Origin: an uncultured Pseudomonadales bacterium
Lineage (GTDB): Bacteria > Pseudomonadota > Gammaproteobacteria > Pseudomonadales > Azotimanducaceae
Direction of reading: 5' to 3'
Assembly: GCA_958296165.1 (NCBI GenBank)
Contig: OY282447.1
Span: 682,001-746,000, forward strand
Length of the DNA: 64,000 bases
Both the position numbers and the translations under genes were made by a program. Shown here piece after piece: positions 38,701-46,446 of the stretch; position 1 is the first letter of the stretch; each line of letters opens with the position of its first letter. The notes under the pieces are model-generated. The model was given only the letters and a program-made list of their open reading frames with translations, did not search any database and was not told where the DNA came from.

Positions 38701-38976
38701 GATAAGCGTGTGCGTCTTGCCGCCGCCGTAGGTGAGCTCCAACTGCCGAACGGCCTTGTCGCTTTGGCCCGCAAGCCGGATGGCGACATCCTTCACGAGC
38801 TCGCGCAGTGCGTGCGTTGGGTAGGTGAGTGCGAAAAACTGCTCCGGGTCTTCGTAGACGGCGCGCTTGCCACGTGCGAGAGCGACTTCGTGGAGATCAG
38901 CCGCGAACTCGGCGAGGGTGAGTTCGCCGGTCTTGAGTTCGGGCTTGAGGGCGACGAAGTGGTGCCAGGGTTTCAT
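35713..38976 (-). CDS. DUF499 family ATPase, putative anti-phage component
   Basis: This large AAA-like ATPase (1087 residues) begins MKPWHHFVALKPELKTGEL. Walker A is YGGGKTHTL near residue 85 and a Walker B-like LVLVDEVLMYAR lies near 215. The C-terminal 300 residues are mixed, with an extra winged-helix-like part (AVRSRWLETA). DUF499 proteins are BrxC/PglY-like and are repeatedly found with DUF1156 methylases and helicases in phage-defence loci; this gene is the last of such a series here. The frame is intact. It probably acts as the motor or platform that decides between modification and restriction. Confidence 0.85.
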   Translation of the reverse strand: MKPWHHFVALKPELKTGELTLAEFAADLHEVALARGKRAVYEDPEQFFALTYPTHALRELVKDVAIRLAGQSDKAVRQLELTYGGGKTHTLITLYHLFRNPASLPNMPTVREFREHVGVDLPQAFVATLCFDKIDVEKGIEDVRAPNGETRTLRHPWSVLAYQLAGSDGLRAIHADGEAAERETPPAEPLLAKLLALPGERGLSTLVLVDEVLMYAREKVGLDRKWQARIVDFFQHLTSAVGKVDQAAMVASLLATDPTKQDELGRQVSGELSAVLRRQREEGVQPVAQRDVAEVLRRRFFRRDSLGNEDAYRSHVIGVVRELAKLDETTAKDRAGHETRFLESFPFHPDLTDVFYSKWTQLPAFQRTRGILRTLATALRAAEDWDASPLIGPAALLAAPGETGVSEAVKDLANVVDTGGEGRPTDWARLLESELAKAREIQEEFPALRPSRSAEQAVVATFLHSQPIGSKANTPELQRMAGSAADGIELAKALRRWREISWFLDDEDARGISPEELPKSWRLGNRPNLKQMHDEACRERVRGEAVDAAIADAVRKAKGALDGGAATTGAKVHLLPAAPTDVRDDGEFRFVILGPDAACESGRPSALAKRYLAETTGPNRPRVNRNAVVLAVPSREGLDVMRASARALLGWEDVAAQLRNQDVDPLRSERLRRELRDARARLPQAIRQGYAVVVTVNENNDVHAFRLAAAAGPLFLEIKNDERSRIKETAVDAEALLPGGPYDLWRNDEDARFVKDLASAFARDPRLPKMLNAKVVLDTVLQGVERGLFVARLARPDGSGRTWWRTPVEAEVHNDPTLEVVLPQQAVLSSLPAQLLAPDALPELWQNERLNLAQAKRYFSGEHTVTVAHDGWDEQHAIPCCKEATLEAALAQAVADGTVWLVNGPTSSWKEVVPFVALNEQAELLPPPQMIAPQELTPDALPGAWEALETNGAAIVRALSQKRGMAVPWGLVRDSLGEAVRSRWLETAQGDGATVEYDLAGAWRLRMPEGGSAPPPPPQVANLEVEGFQMQDLAESVPKLLEASAGYGLRFRVGVALDASAPASVRKQVDDTLRQIVPEFKSDVRSG

Positions 38977-39018
38977 GGGATCGCTTTCTGAGGGCGAGGT
39001 ACGTGGGCTGGCTTAGGC

Positions 39019-39657
39019 TTAAGGCTCGAACAGCCTCTTCAGCCAATCCACAAATCGGATAGCGATTGGAGCTCTCGCATCCAGCGCTCCGTTACGGATA
39101 GCCTCGCCCATCTGAGGAGATTGTCGCCTAGTTGCTAGCCAAGAGTAGAGCTTGGCCCGCACTTCCTTATTCTTGAAGTCCCGATGCTCGCAAGGAATAC
39201 CTTCGATGAACTGCTGTGCGAGTGGCCAAACGGGGTCGTCGTCTGGGAGAAGCTGGACGACGAAGTCCTCAAGTTCGCCAGGAGTCTCGTTGTCCGGCAT
39301 CAGCCAGATGCCAACTCGCGGCTGGCCGGACTCGCCAGTGATGATCGTGCCTCCGGAGCTAGGTGCCGTCGGCACCGTCATTTTCTCTTTACGCAACCTA
39401 TCGCCAACTGCCTGCCATCGAGCGGAAATGTTGTCGTTTGCGTCCACTAGTATGCCGAGGGCCTGTCGTCCAGGTGACTTCATCTCCGAAGAGATCGCAT
39501 TTAGCAGATTGGGACAACCATTCTTTGCTACCTGGTCGAAACGCAAGTCATGTGCGAGCTTGCGGCGTAAGTTTCGAACAACATGCTCGTCGTCGGCACC
39601 TTCGACCATAAGCAGGTTGCTCGCCGGCTCGCCACTCGGTAGCTCATCGGACCTCAA
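39019..39657 (-). CDS. DUF3226/TOPRIM-like protein, partner of an AAA ATPase
   Basis: A TTG start inside the 3' end of the ATPase gene (14-base overlap) gives 212 residues with NLLMVEGADDEHVVRNL, the glutamate and D-D pattern of TOPRIM-like DUF3226/DUF4435 proteins, and a conserved LGILVDANDN acidic strand. OLD-family nucleases join an ABC-type ATPase and a TOPRIM nuclease in one chain; here they appear as two coupled genes. Other starts would remove the TOPRIM motif. Confidence 0.65.
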   Translation of the reverse strand: MRSDELPSGEPASNLLMVEGADDEHVVRNLRRKLAHDLRFDQVAKNGCPNLLNAISSEMKSPGRQALGILVDANDNISARWQAVGDRLRKEKMTVPTAPSSGGTIITGESGQPRVGIWLMPDNETPGELEDFVVQLLPDDDPVWPLAQQFIEGIPCEHRDFKNKEVRAKLYSWLATRRQSPQMGEAIRNGALDARAPIAIRFVDWLKRLFEP

Positions 39658-40792
39658 TGTTCTGCTCCGCGGTAACTTTGAGTTCATCCTTCGAATATTC
39701 GACGGCACGCATCTCGCCGTTACGGTGTTCGAGACGGATGAGGTTGGCGCTGATATCTGGGCACCTGACGGCCGCCACGGCGAATCCATCGATGCAGTTC
39801 TTGCTGTGCGTAGTGGCAAGGACCTGGACGTTGTGCATCGCCGCAGCACGCAAGATCATGTTCCAAAACTTGCTCTGCAAGGAGTAGTGAATGCCGTTCT
39901 CCGCTTCGTCTATCAGCAGAATGCCGTCGCGGCAATTTGTCAATGCCAGCGCGACGCCAAACATCCGAATGGCCCCGTCGCCGAGGCTCCTTAACGGCAC
40001 GGGATAAGCATGGTTGGCGAGCTTAACCACAATTCGCCTAGGCGAGCCACGAGTGTTCTCACCAATTACTGCGATACCTTCCGCGCCGTCGAAGACAAGC
40101 CGGAGAGCTTCCAAAGCAAGGGTCTCGTCCTTCCTTAGCACTACATTGTCCCAGAGCCTTGCCAATTCAGTGCTGCCCATTAGTCCTGGACCCAACGACT
40201 CACAACGAATCGGCGCAGCCAATCTCATGTGATCCCTTAGTCGCATCCTGCGCAAGAACCGAGATTGTTCCACGGTGGTCTTAGACCAAGGATAGAAAAT
40301 CCGCACGTTGTTGAATACTACTCTCAGAACCCTGATGTCTTCCGCATCTTTATTGTCAACCCACCCTCTGTAGTCGTTGATCACCTTTCTAGGCACCTCG
40401 GAGGGTTCCTCGATCACCAAGGTTTGCCCATCCATTGGCCCAATTACAATTGTCGGACGAGTACCATTCCGATGGAACAAGCGATCGACCGCCGGAGCGG
40501 CGAAGCGATCCCCATCTTCGTCGCTGAAGTCGATCAACTCTTCGCGGTTAGTCAGCATCGCTTCCAAGGCATCGAACCGGCCACGGGCCGCGTACACGCG
40601 CAACGCATCGAGTACCGTGGTCTTGCCGACACCGTTCTTACCGGCGACCAAGGCAACTCGCCCCAAACGGGAGATAGTCAGTTGGCTTATTCCCCTAAAA
40701 CCGGAGATCGACAGACTCTCGAGCCTGCCGTCGCGAGAATCGGCGTCAGCGAGGTGACTAATCCCCCTTTCCTTCTTGCGTCTCATCAGCAT
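39644..40792 (-). CDS. AAA/ABC-type ATPase of an OLD-like pair
   Basis: The 382-residue protein shows a RecF/SMC-like N-terminus (LESLSISGFRGI), Walker A GKNGVGKTT (about residue 55), a signature-like SLGDGAIRMFGVALAL and Walker B GILLIDEAENGIHYS, followed by LATTHSKNCID (H-loop). This is the usual layout of OLD-family and GajA-like ATPase domains. It starts 51 bases after the DUF1156 methylase and overlaps the TOPRIM-like gene, so the pair forms a nested module inside the island. Regulation is not visible. Confidence 0.8.
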   Translation of the reverse strand: MLMRRKKERGISHLADADSRDGRLESLSISGFRGISQLTISRLGRVALVAGKNGVGKTTVLDALRVYAARGRFDALEAMLTNREELIDFSDEDGDRFAAPAVDRLFHRNGTRPTIVIGPMDGQTLVIEEPSEVPRKVINDYRGWVDNKDAEDIRVLRVVFNNVRIFYPWSKTTVEQSRFLRRMRLRDHMRLAAPIRCESLGPGLMGSTELARLWDNVVLRKDETLALEALRLVFDGAEGIAVIGENTRGSPRRIVVKLANHAYPVPLRSLGDGAIRMFGVALALTNCRDGILLIDEAENGIHYSLQSKFWNMILRAAAMHNVQVLATTHSKNCIDGFAVAAVRCPDISANLIRLEHRNGEMRAVEYSKDELKVTAEQNIEVR

Positions 40793-40843
40793 TGCGAATA
40801 CCCGCGAAGTTCTTCAAGTTCCTGGCGCGGAGACATGGCCCCG

Positions 40844-43800
40844 CTATTCGTCCAACAGCGCCCGCTGCCGCGGCGTCGATGTTCCACCGTGGGCCGCCAA
40901 GTGGTTTTGGATGTACTCAAGCGTAGCACGCTCGTCAGTGCCGGGCTTGGCGAGTTCCAGGATGGCCTGCACCACCTGCCGGTAGAGTTCGTTGCGCCAT
41001 AGGCCCTGGGCTTCCAAGTAGGCGTCTACGCGGCTCTGCTCGCCCGTCTTCCACAGGCGCATCAGGCGGTGGACGCAGTCGATCAGCGCTGGCGGGCTGC
41101 CGTCGGCGGTGGCTTCGCCGAGGTCTTTGGCGGTGCGTCGGTGCCAGGGCTTGAGGCGCGTTTCGCTGCCGGATGTGGCGGAGGGTTGCGCCGGTTGCTG
41201 GCCGTCTTCGTCCTCGGTGCTGGCGGGTTCGCCTTTGTTGCCGCGTACGAGCAGGTCGAAGCGGCCGGCGAGGTCGGCGTCCGAGACGTTGCAGGAGAGG
41301 GCGTAGAGGATGCAGGCGCCGGCGGGTGCCGCGCCCATGCCGAAGTCGTTGCGGTGCAGGAGGTAGTAGGTGGTGCGGTCGTCTAAGGGTTCGGTGGCGT
41401 TGCCCTCCACGGCGAACAGCCGGTTGACGACGAACGCCACGACCATTCTGCGCACATGGCGCAGGAACTCCGCCACGGTGAGCTGGCTGCCGGGCGCGTC
41501 CGTGCGCTTCACCACCGGGTGCTTGCTGAACGCTTCGAGCGCCGGGCCGGTGGCGGCCCAAACGAAATCCGGGCCGCGGATGCCGGCGTCCCAGAAATCG
41601 TGCAGCTGCGTGGTGATGTTGGCCTGCATTTCGCTGAGCACGGCATTGTCCCAGCCCGGGCGGGCGTTGCGAGAACGCTTCCTGCACACCAGCCAGATGG
41701 AAGACGACAGGGCTGCGGATGAAAGCGAGCGTTGCCGATTCTGCATTTCCGTTTGAATCGGCCACGAGCCGTCGACGACGAAGCCGGCGCGGATGAGGGC
41801 GGACACCAACGTCTCCCAAGCATCCGGCGACTTGTTGGCGAAGACGATCACCAGCCGCCCGTCGTCGCGCAAGGCGTCGTGGAAGCGCGAGAACGCCCGC
41901 GCCATGCCGTCCTCGTAGTTACGCTTGGATGCTTGGCGGTTTCCCTCGAATCGTGCCGCGTCGTCGATGAGCTCGCCGTCGTCCGACTCGTGGTTCCACT
42001 TCGGGCCAAGCGGCGCGGCGAAAGCGGCGTCCGTTTCCGGCGACAGGCCGTGCAGCACCCGCCGCAGCCAGATGTGGAAGAAGTCCATCAAGTCCGAGTA
42101 GGGGATGGCGTCGTAGTAGGGTGGATCGGTGCAGATGATGTCGAAGGATCTGGGAAGTGGCGCTGCCGCCGACTGGCGCTCGACTTGCGGGCGAGGCGCG
42201 CCAACAGCCGCAGCTTGAAGATGATCCGCTACACGAGCTATCCACTCGACGGCTTGGCCAAAGCTGCCTGTGGCGCCGCCAAGTGGACAGGACTCGGCGA
42301 AATCCCAAACCATCGGCAGGGCGAAGCGTGCGAAGGTATGCCCGATGCCCTCTCGGTCGTTGGTCCAAGTGGTTACGGCGCTACCCCTATCCGCCAATCG
42401 ACTTATCGCCGGTGCCAAGTACGCCAGCGTCGCTTCGCGCCATTCATCCGGACTGTCATCTAGCGGCAAGCCGCGAATCTCCCGCACGAACGTACACAAC
42501 GCGAGCAGTTGGCGATTCGTGAAGAGCTTGCGCCAAGTGTCGAAGCCGTAACCGTCCACCGAAAATGCGCGAGATGCGCCGGTGCCAGCTTTCGGCGTCG
42601 GTTCGTCCGGCAGGCCGTGTGGCACATCCGCAAAGAGCTGCGCCAGCGTCTCGTCGCTTACCTCGGCGGCTTCAACCTCTGCATCCGTCGGCAGGCGATA
42701 TTCCTTGCTGCGCTGCCCGTCCACCACCACAGCCGTCATCCTTTCGCCCAAACGGCCGGCGCGGCCGGCAGCCCGCAAATCCGCCATCGTTGCGGTGACG
42801 CCACAGCAAGGACAGGTGGCGCCACTGCTAGACATCGTGCCGGCACCAAGCGTCCGATCGCGTTCGCGTCGTTGCGCTGCGGTTCCGTTGCCCACAGGCA
42901 CATCGCGCTCGATGCCGAAAACAACGCCGTTGTCGCTGGGCGCCATGGTTAACAAAACGCGCTTGTTGCCTTTCTTGCACAGCCAGCGCGTCTTCAGCAG
43001 CGGCACCTCCTTGCGGCAACCCGCGCAAGGCACGGTGCGCGCCCACAGATACGCAACGGTCGGCTTGGCGAACCAGCGCGGATTGCCCTCGTCCTCCAAG
43101 TAGACGGCATCGAACTCCGCATTCAGCGCGTCCACCGATACTTCGCCTTGCGAGTCTGGCGCCAGCAACGCGGGCGCTCGTTGTTCGTTGTGTTTCTTGG
43201 CCGCATCGGTGCCTCGCCCTTGGGTCTTCAACACTGGCTCGAACTCGGCGTAGGTGGGATAGCGGCTCGCCAATTGACGCCGTGCTTGCGCCAACACGCG
43301 CCGACCCCAAGCGCGCAGATGCCAAGCGAAGTCGGCCCGCGTTTCCACGGGCATCGGCAGCAGACTGGCATTGCCGGAGAAGGACGGTGTTTGCGCCCTC
43401 CCAGCGTCGCGCACGGCGTCCATCGCTTCCGATAGCGCCCGCTTGCCGGCGACGCCTTGTGCCTTGAAGTAGGCGGCCATGAAGGGTTCGTCGGCCACCG
43501 CGAAATCCGGCAGCGGACGCTTCTGCCCGGCCAGCAGGTGCGGATAATGCAACGTGCAGCGCAGGATGAACCAGGCCACCGGACTCAAGTCCGAAGCCAC
43601 CACCTCGCATCCGAGGCGCATCGCTTCAAGGGGGATGGCACCGCCGCCGGCGAAGGGATCCAGCACCCGCGGCGCGCGGCCGCCGAACGCCTGCTTGACT
43701 TCCTCGCGGAACGCCAGCAGGGGGTGGAAGTCGTCGGTGCCCGCAGGCGCGCCGTTCAATCGATCTGCCAGCGTGGGTTGCGCCTTTGTGCCGTGAGCTC

Positions 43801-44107
43801 GGCCACGGCTCTCGCGCCCCCAGTGCAGGATGCCGCCGCTGGTCTTCTCGCCTATGGCTTCGCCGGACTGGTCGGTCTTCTCGATCACTGTGCCTGCCAT
43901 CTGCCGTAGCAATTCCCTTCGCTTGCCCGGATCGATAGGGTCCGGCAGCAGCGTGGCCAGCAACGCCGCCCGGCTCGCCAGCGGCCGACGCGCCGGCCAG
44001 ATGTGCAGTGTGGAGATGTGACCGTGACGGACATTCTTCTCGTGAACGGAATCGAGCGAGACCTGCTTCAAGGGGAAGGCGGCTTCGATGAGACGGCGGG
44101 GGGTCAC
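40844..44107 (-). CDS. DUF1156-type N6-adenine DNA methyltransferase
   Basis: The 1087-residue enzyme begins with DUF1156 (RRLIEAAFPLKQVS ... ISTLHIWPARRPLA). The SAM-binding motif DPFAGGGAIPLEAMRLG, a zinc-ribbon-like stretch with CAGCRKE and CPCCG, and the catalytic DPPYYDAIPYSD (motif IV DPPY) follow. The methyl group is expected on adenine N6. Such methylases mark host DNA in BREX/DISARM-like defence. The GTG at 44107 is used because it overlaps the preceding stop (GTGA) and begins at the conserved domain; a longer upstream frame lacks similarity. Confidence 0.88.
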   Translation of the reverse strand: MTPRRLIEAAFPLKQVSLDSVHEKNVRHGHISTLHIWPARRPLASRAALLATLLPDPIDPGKRRELLRQMAGTVIEKTDQSGEAIGEKTSGGILHWGRESRGRAHGTKAQPTLADRLNGAPAGTDDFHPLLAFREEVKQAFGGRAPRVLDPFAGGGAIPLEAMRLGCEVVASDLSPVAWFILRCTLHYPHLLAGQKRPLPDFAVADEPFMAAYFKAQGVAGKRALSEAMDAVRDAGRAQTPSFSGNASLLPMPVETRADFAWHLRAWGRRVLAQARRQLASRYPTYAEFEPVLKTQGRGTDAAKKHNEQRAPALLAPDSQGEVSVDALNAEFDAVYLEDEGNPRWFAKPTVAYLWARTVPCAGCRKEVPLLKTRWLCKKGNKRVLLTMAPSDNGVVFGIERDVPVGNGTAAQRRERDRTLGAGTMSSSGATCPCCGVTATMADLRAAGRAGRLGERMTAVVVDGQRSKEYRLPTDAEVEAAEVSDETLAQLFADVPHGLPDEPTPKAGTGASRAFSVDGYGFDTWRKLFTNRQLLALCTFVREIRGLPLDDSPDEWREATLAYLAPAISRLADRGSAVTTWTNDREGIGHTFARFALPMVWDFAESCPLGGATGSFGQAVEWIARVADHLQAAAVGAPRPQVERQSAAAPLPRSFDIICTDPPYYDAIPYSDLMDFFHIWLRRVLHGLSPETDAAFAAPLGPKWNHESDDGELIDDAARFEGNRQASKRNYEDGMARAFSRFHDALRDDGRLVIVFANKSPDAWETLVSALIRAGFVVDGSWPIQTEMQNRQRSLSSAALSSSIWLVCRKRSRNARPGWDNAVLSEMQANITTQLHDFWDAGIRGPDFVWAATGPALEAFSKHPVVKRTDAPGSQLTVAEFLRHVRRMVVAFVVNRLFAVEGNATEPLDDRTTYYLLHRNDFGMGAAPAGACILYALSCNVSDADLAGRFDLLVRGNKGEPASTEDEDGQQPAQPSATSGSETRLKPWHRRTAKDLGEATADGSPPALIDCVHRLMRLWKTGEQSRVDAYLEAQGLWRNELYRQVVQAILELAKPGTDERATLEYIQNHLAAHGGTSTPRQRALLDE

Positions 44108-44337
44108 TGCGAGGCAGCTGCCTGATGCTTGCGCCAGAGATAGCTGGCGAAGGAGGCACAAGCGCCGAGCATGAACACGGCCTCGTCGATCGTGACGTTG
44201 TCCTCGGCCTTGTTCAGTAAGAGGTGGCGAAAGCCTTGCTCGTCGGACGTGTAGCCGGACACGCTGCCAGTTATCCACCGTCTTCGATCCGCGCCGCGAC
44301 GAAGATCACGCCGACAGCTATGCCTCACGAATGTCAT
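44104..44337 (-). CDS. Small ORF (77 residues) coupled to the DUF1156 methylase
   Basis: The ORF overlaps the C5-methyltransferase 3' end by 20 bases and the methylase start by four bases. The last 45 residues (DEQGFRHLLLNKAEDNVTID ...) look like protein and end in a possible membrane-like or helical stretch; the first 30 are Arg-rich and doubtful. It may be a real small component or the tail of a gene truncated when the C5-methyltransferase module arrived. Confidence 0.4.
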   Translation of the reverse strand: MTFVRHSCRRDLRRGADRRRWITGSVSGYTSDEQGFRHLLLNKAEDNVTIDEAVFMLGACASFASYLWRKHQAAASQ

Positions 44338-45355
44338 CCTTGAACGTGGACTGTAGAGCGAGAATGTGGCGACCTAGAGCCTCTGCGAATGTAACGGGCA
44401 CCGCATTGCCGATCTGCTTCGCCACTTGGCCAGCCGTACCATGAAATACATAGTCATCTGGAAACGTCTGGATTGCAGCAGCCTCGCGCAATGAGATCGC
44501 CCTGTTCTGCTCTGGGTGGCCATAGCGTCCGTTCGATATGCTATTGCACTTGCTGGTCAACGTCGGAGCAGGCTTGCCCCAAGTCATGCGACCGTAGACG
44601 TCAGTGTAGCCTTTCGTCTTCCTGTGGCAGTTCAACACAAGCTCATCAGGCCAAGATCGTCTATCGCCACCGTCGATCGGCGTGTTGAACAATCGCTCCA
44701 AGTTCCGCGCAGTAATCCGTGCTGCGGAATGATTGGCCACGCCATCAGCATGGCCGCCCGCCTCGATCGGCGGTAGATGCCCGATAGCGTCTCGCACGGT
44801 GCATACGTCCCTGCGATGGGAACCATGAGTGGCGTCCGGCAGCGTCGGCGCACCCCATCGGCTCGCCAGTAGCACTAAACGACGTCGCGTTTGAGGTACT
44901 CCATAATGCTTAGCATCCAACACGCCGTAGGCATACTGGTACCCGCAACCCGAGATTTTCCGTAAGAAGCGACGAAATGTGCTGAAGCCGGGAACCCTCG
45001 CTATCCCCGCCACATTCTCAACTAACACATAGGTTGGGCGCACAGCCGATACCAACCGTCCTAGCTCGCCAAGCAACGTCGCGTCCTTGTGTACCGTAGT
45101 CGTGCGTCGCTGGTTGCTGAACGGCTGACAAGGTGCACAAGCAGCGAACAGCCAAGGACCTTCACCGGTCATATGTAGCTGATCGACAGTAAGCTCCCTA
45201 ACGTCACTCAAATAGAACTCTATGCCTTCGTTGTTGTCACGGTACGTCGTCCCGCACGCCTCGTCGTTATCGAATCCCGCGACGACTTCTATGCCGGCGT
45301 CGCTCAGGCCCCTCGTTAGACCTCCCGCACCACAGAAAAAATCTAATGCGTACAC
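44318..45355 (-). CDS. C5-cytosine DNA methyltransferase
   Basis: All main motifs of the Dcm family are present in 345 residues: I (DFFCGAGGLT), IV with catalytic Cys76 (APCQPFS), VI (ENV, 113-115), VIII (QTRRR) and X (QIGNAVP). The variable target-recognition part is between about 185 and 265. The GTG start lies two bases after the stop of the receiver gene, so it is the third gene of a tight operon with a histidine kinase. No restriction endonuclease gene was recognised next to it. The sequence recognised cannot be read. Confidence 0.92.
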   Translation of the reverse strand: MYALDFFCGAGGLTRGLSDAGIEVVAGFDNDEACGTTYRDNNEGIEFYLSDVRELTVDQLHMTGEGPWLFAACAPCQPFSNQRRTTTVHKDATLLGELGRLVSAVRPTYVLVENVAGIARVPGFSTFRRFLRKISGCGYQYAYGVLDAKHYGVPQTRRRLVLLASRWGAPTLPDATHGSHRRDVCTVRDAIGHLPPIEAGGHADGVANHSAARITARNLERLFNTPIDGGDRRSWPDELVLNCHRKTKGYTDVYGRMTWGKPAPTLTSKCNSISNGRYGHPEQNRAISLREAAAIQTFPDDYVFHGTAGQVAKQIGNAVPVTFAEALGRHILALQSTFKDDIREA

Positions 45356-45357
45356 GG

Positions 45358-46446
45358 TTAGTCGCTCGACTTCGGCCCCAACGCATCAACAATTCGATCA
45401 GCCCACGATTCCGTATCTCTATCTGGAAGCCCCGGCCGTGCTGCAATCTGCGCATACGCCCACGCGATTGCCTCGCGAAAGGGACTATCAACCGACGCCA
45501 CTATGTCGTAGCCTTCCCGAATGTGCTCGAATGACAGTAGGTTGAGCCTCCGAACGTCTGCCGCCATCAAGGGAATCCTGTCCGACAGCGATGGAAATGG
45601 AATTACGTTCCTCTCAAATCCTGTAGATAACAGTGTGCCAATTCGACCCCTCGCCTTCGATGATGTGCCTTGGATTCCAATGCGTTCCAGAGCGCTACCC
45701 ATGTTGACACACTGAGCTACCAGAACGCGCTCCACTTTCGCAGGACGGGCATCGGACGCAACCAAATCACACGACGGTGTTAGTACGATCAGATAGTACT
45801 CCGGCAATGGTTCTCGTCCCTTCTGCCGCAGGACATCGCCCTGTCGCAAGTTAGTTGTAACGGGAGGAAATACATACTGTTCCCACGGATGTATGGACCC
45901 CTCCCCTGCGTCCGCTTCATCGATCAATGCAGCGATCCGTCGCCGTGCCATTCGATCGACGATCTCAATCCGCTCGTGATCAGAAGATGCGAGAGGTGCC
46001 GCATCCCTCAACGCCTTGGAGAACTCCTCGTCAAAGCGCGTCCTAGCTCGATGAAGTACCTGAAGAAGGGGTTGAAACCCCAGAATCTCTGCAACGACGT
46101 TGAGCTCGCTACCGCTCCCCTTCTTTATGTATTTGATAAATGGATGATCACGGTACTCTCCCTCCTCAACGGCCTCGGGCGCCGCTGAATAGACGATGAC
46201 CGGGCGAAAGTGCTGCTCCCATATTCTTAGCAGCTTGTCCCGGCCAGCTGCTATGCCATCAACGGGGCTACCGGCGAATAGGTCCAACACGATCACATCT
46301 GGTCGAAACGCAACAACCGTCCGCTCCACGTCGTTGAACCCGATCAGCTTCGAATCAACTTTCGCAGCCAGGTCGTCCCTAGCCAACTCAATCTGCAGAG
46401 GCGCTAGTGCGGCTTCGTTGTCATCGACGAGTAAGACTCTTATCAT
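45358..46446 (-). CDS. Response-regulator receiver protein with a non-standard output domain
   Basis: Residues 1 to about 125 form a receiver domain: acidic DD (8-9), phospho-acceptor Asp55 in DVIVLDLFAG, a Ser in VIVYSAAPE and Lys in IKYIKKGS. The remaining 235 residues lack a known DNA-binding or enzymatic output; a beta-rich block with YYLIVLTPSCDLV stands out. The ATG directly follows the kinase stop. It should be phosphorylated by the kinase and may control the cytosine methylase or an effector; this is inference. Confidence 0.8.
   Translation of the reverse strand: MIRVLLVDDNEAALAPLQIELARDDLAAKVDSKLIGFNDVERTVVAFRPDVIVLDLFAGSPVDGIAAGRDKLLRIWEQHFRPVIVYSAAPEAVEEGEYRDHPFIKYIKKGSGSELNVVAEILGFQPLLQVLHRARTRFDEEFSKALRDAAPLASSDHERIEIVDRMARRRIAALIDEADAGEGSIHPWEQYVFPPVTTNLRQGDVLRQKGREPLPEYYLIVLTPSCDLVASDARPAKVERVLVAQCVNMGSALERIGIQGTSSKARGRIGTLLSTGFERNVIPFPSLSDRIPLMAADVRRLNLLSFEHIREGYDIVASVDSPFREAIAWAYAQIAARPGLPDRDTESWADRIVDALGPKSSD

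Noticed and set aside
35713..44107. DUF499 and DUF1156 genes are both exactly 3264 bases long
   Set aside because: The sequences are unrelated, so equal length is coincidence and does not indicate duplication.
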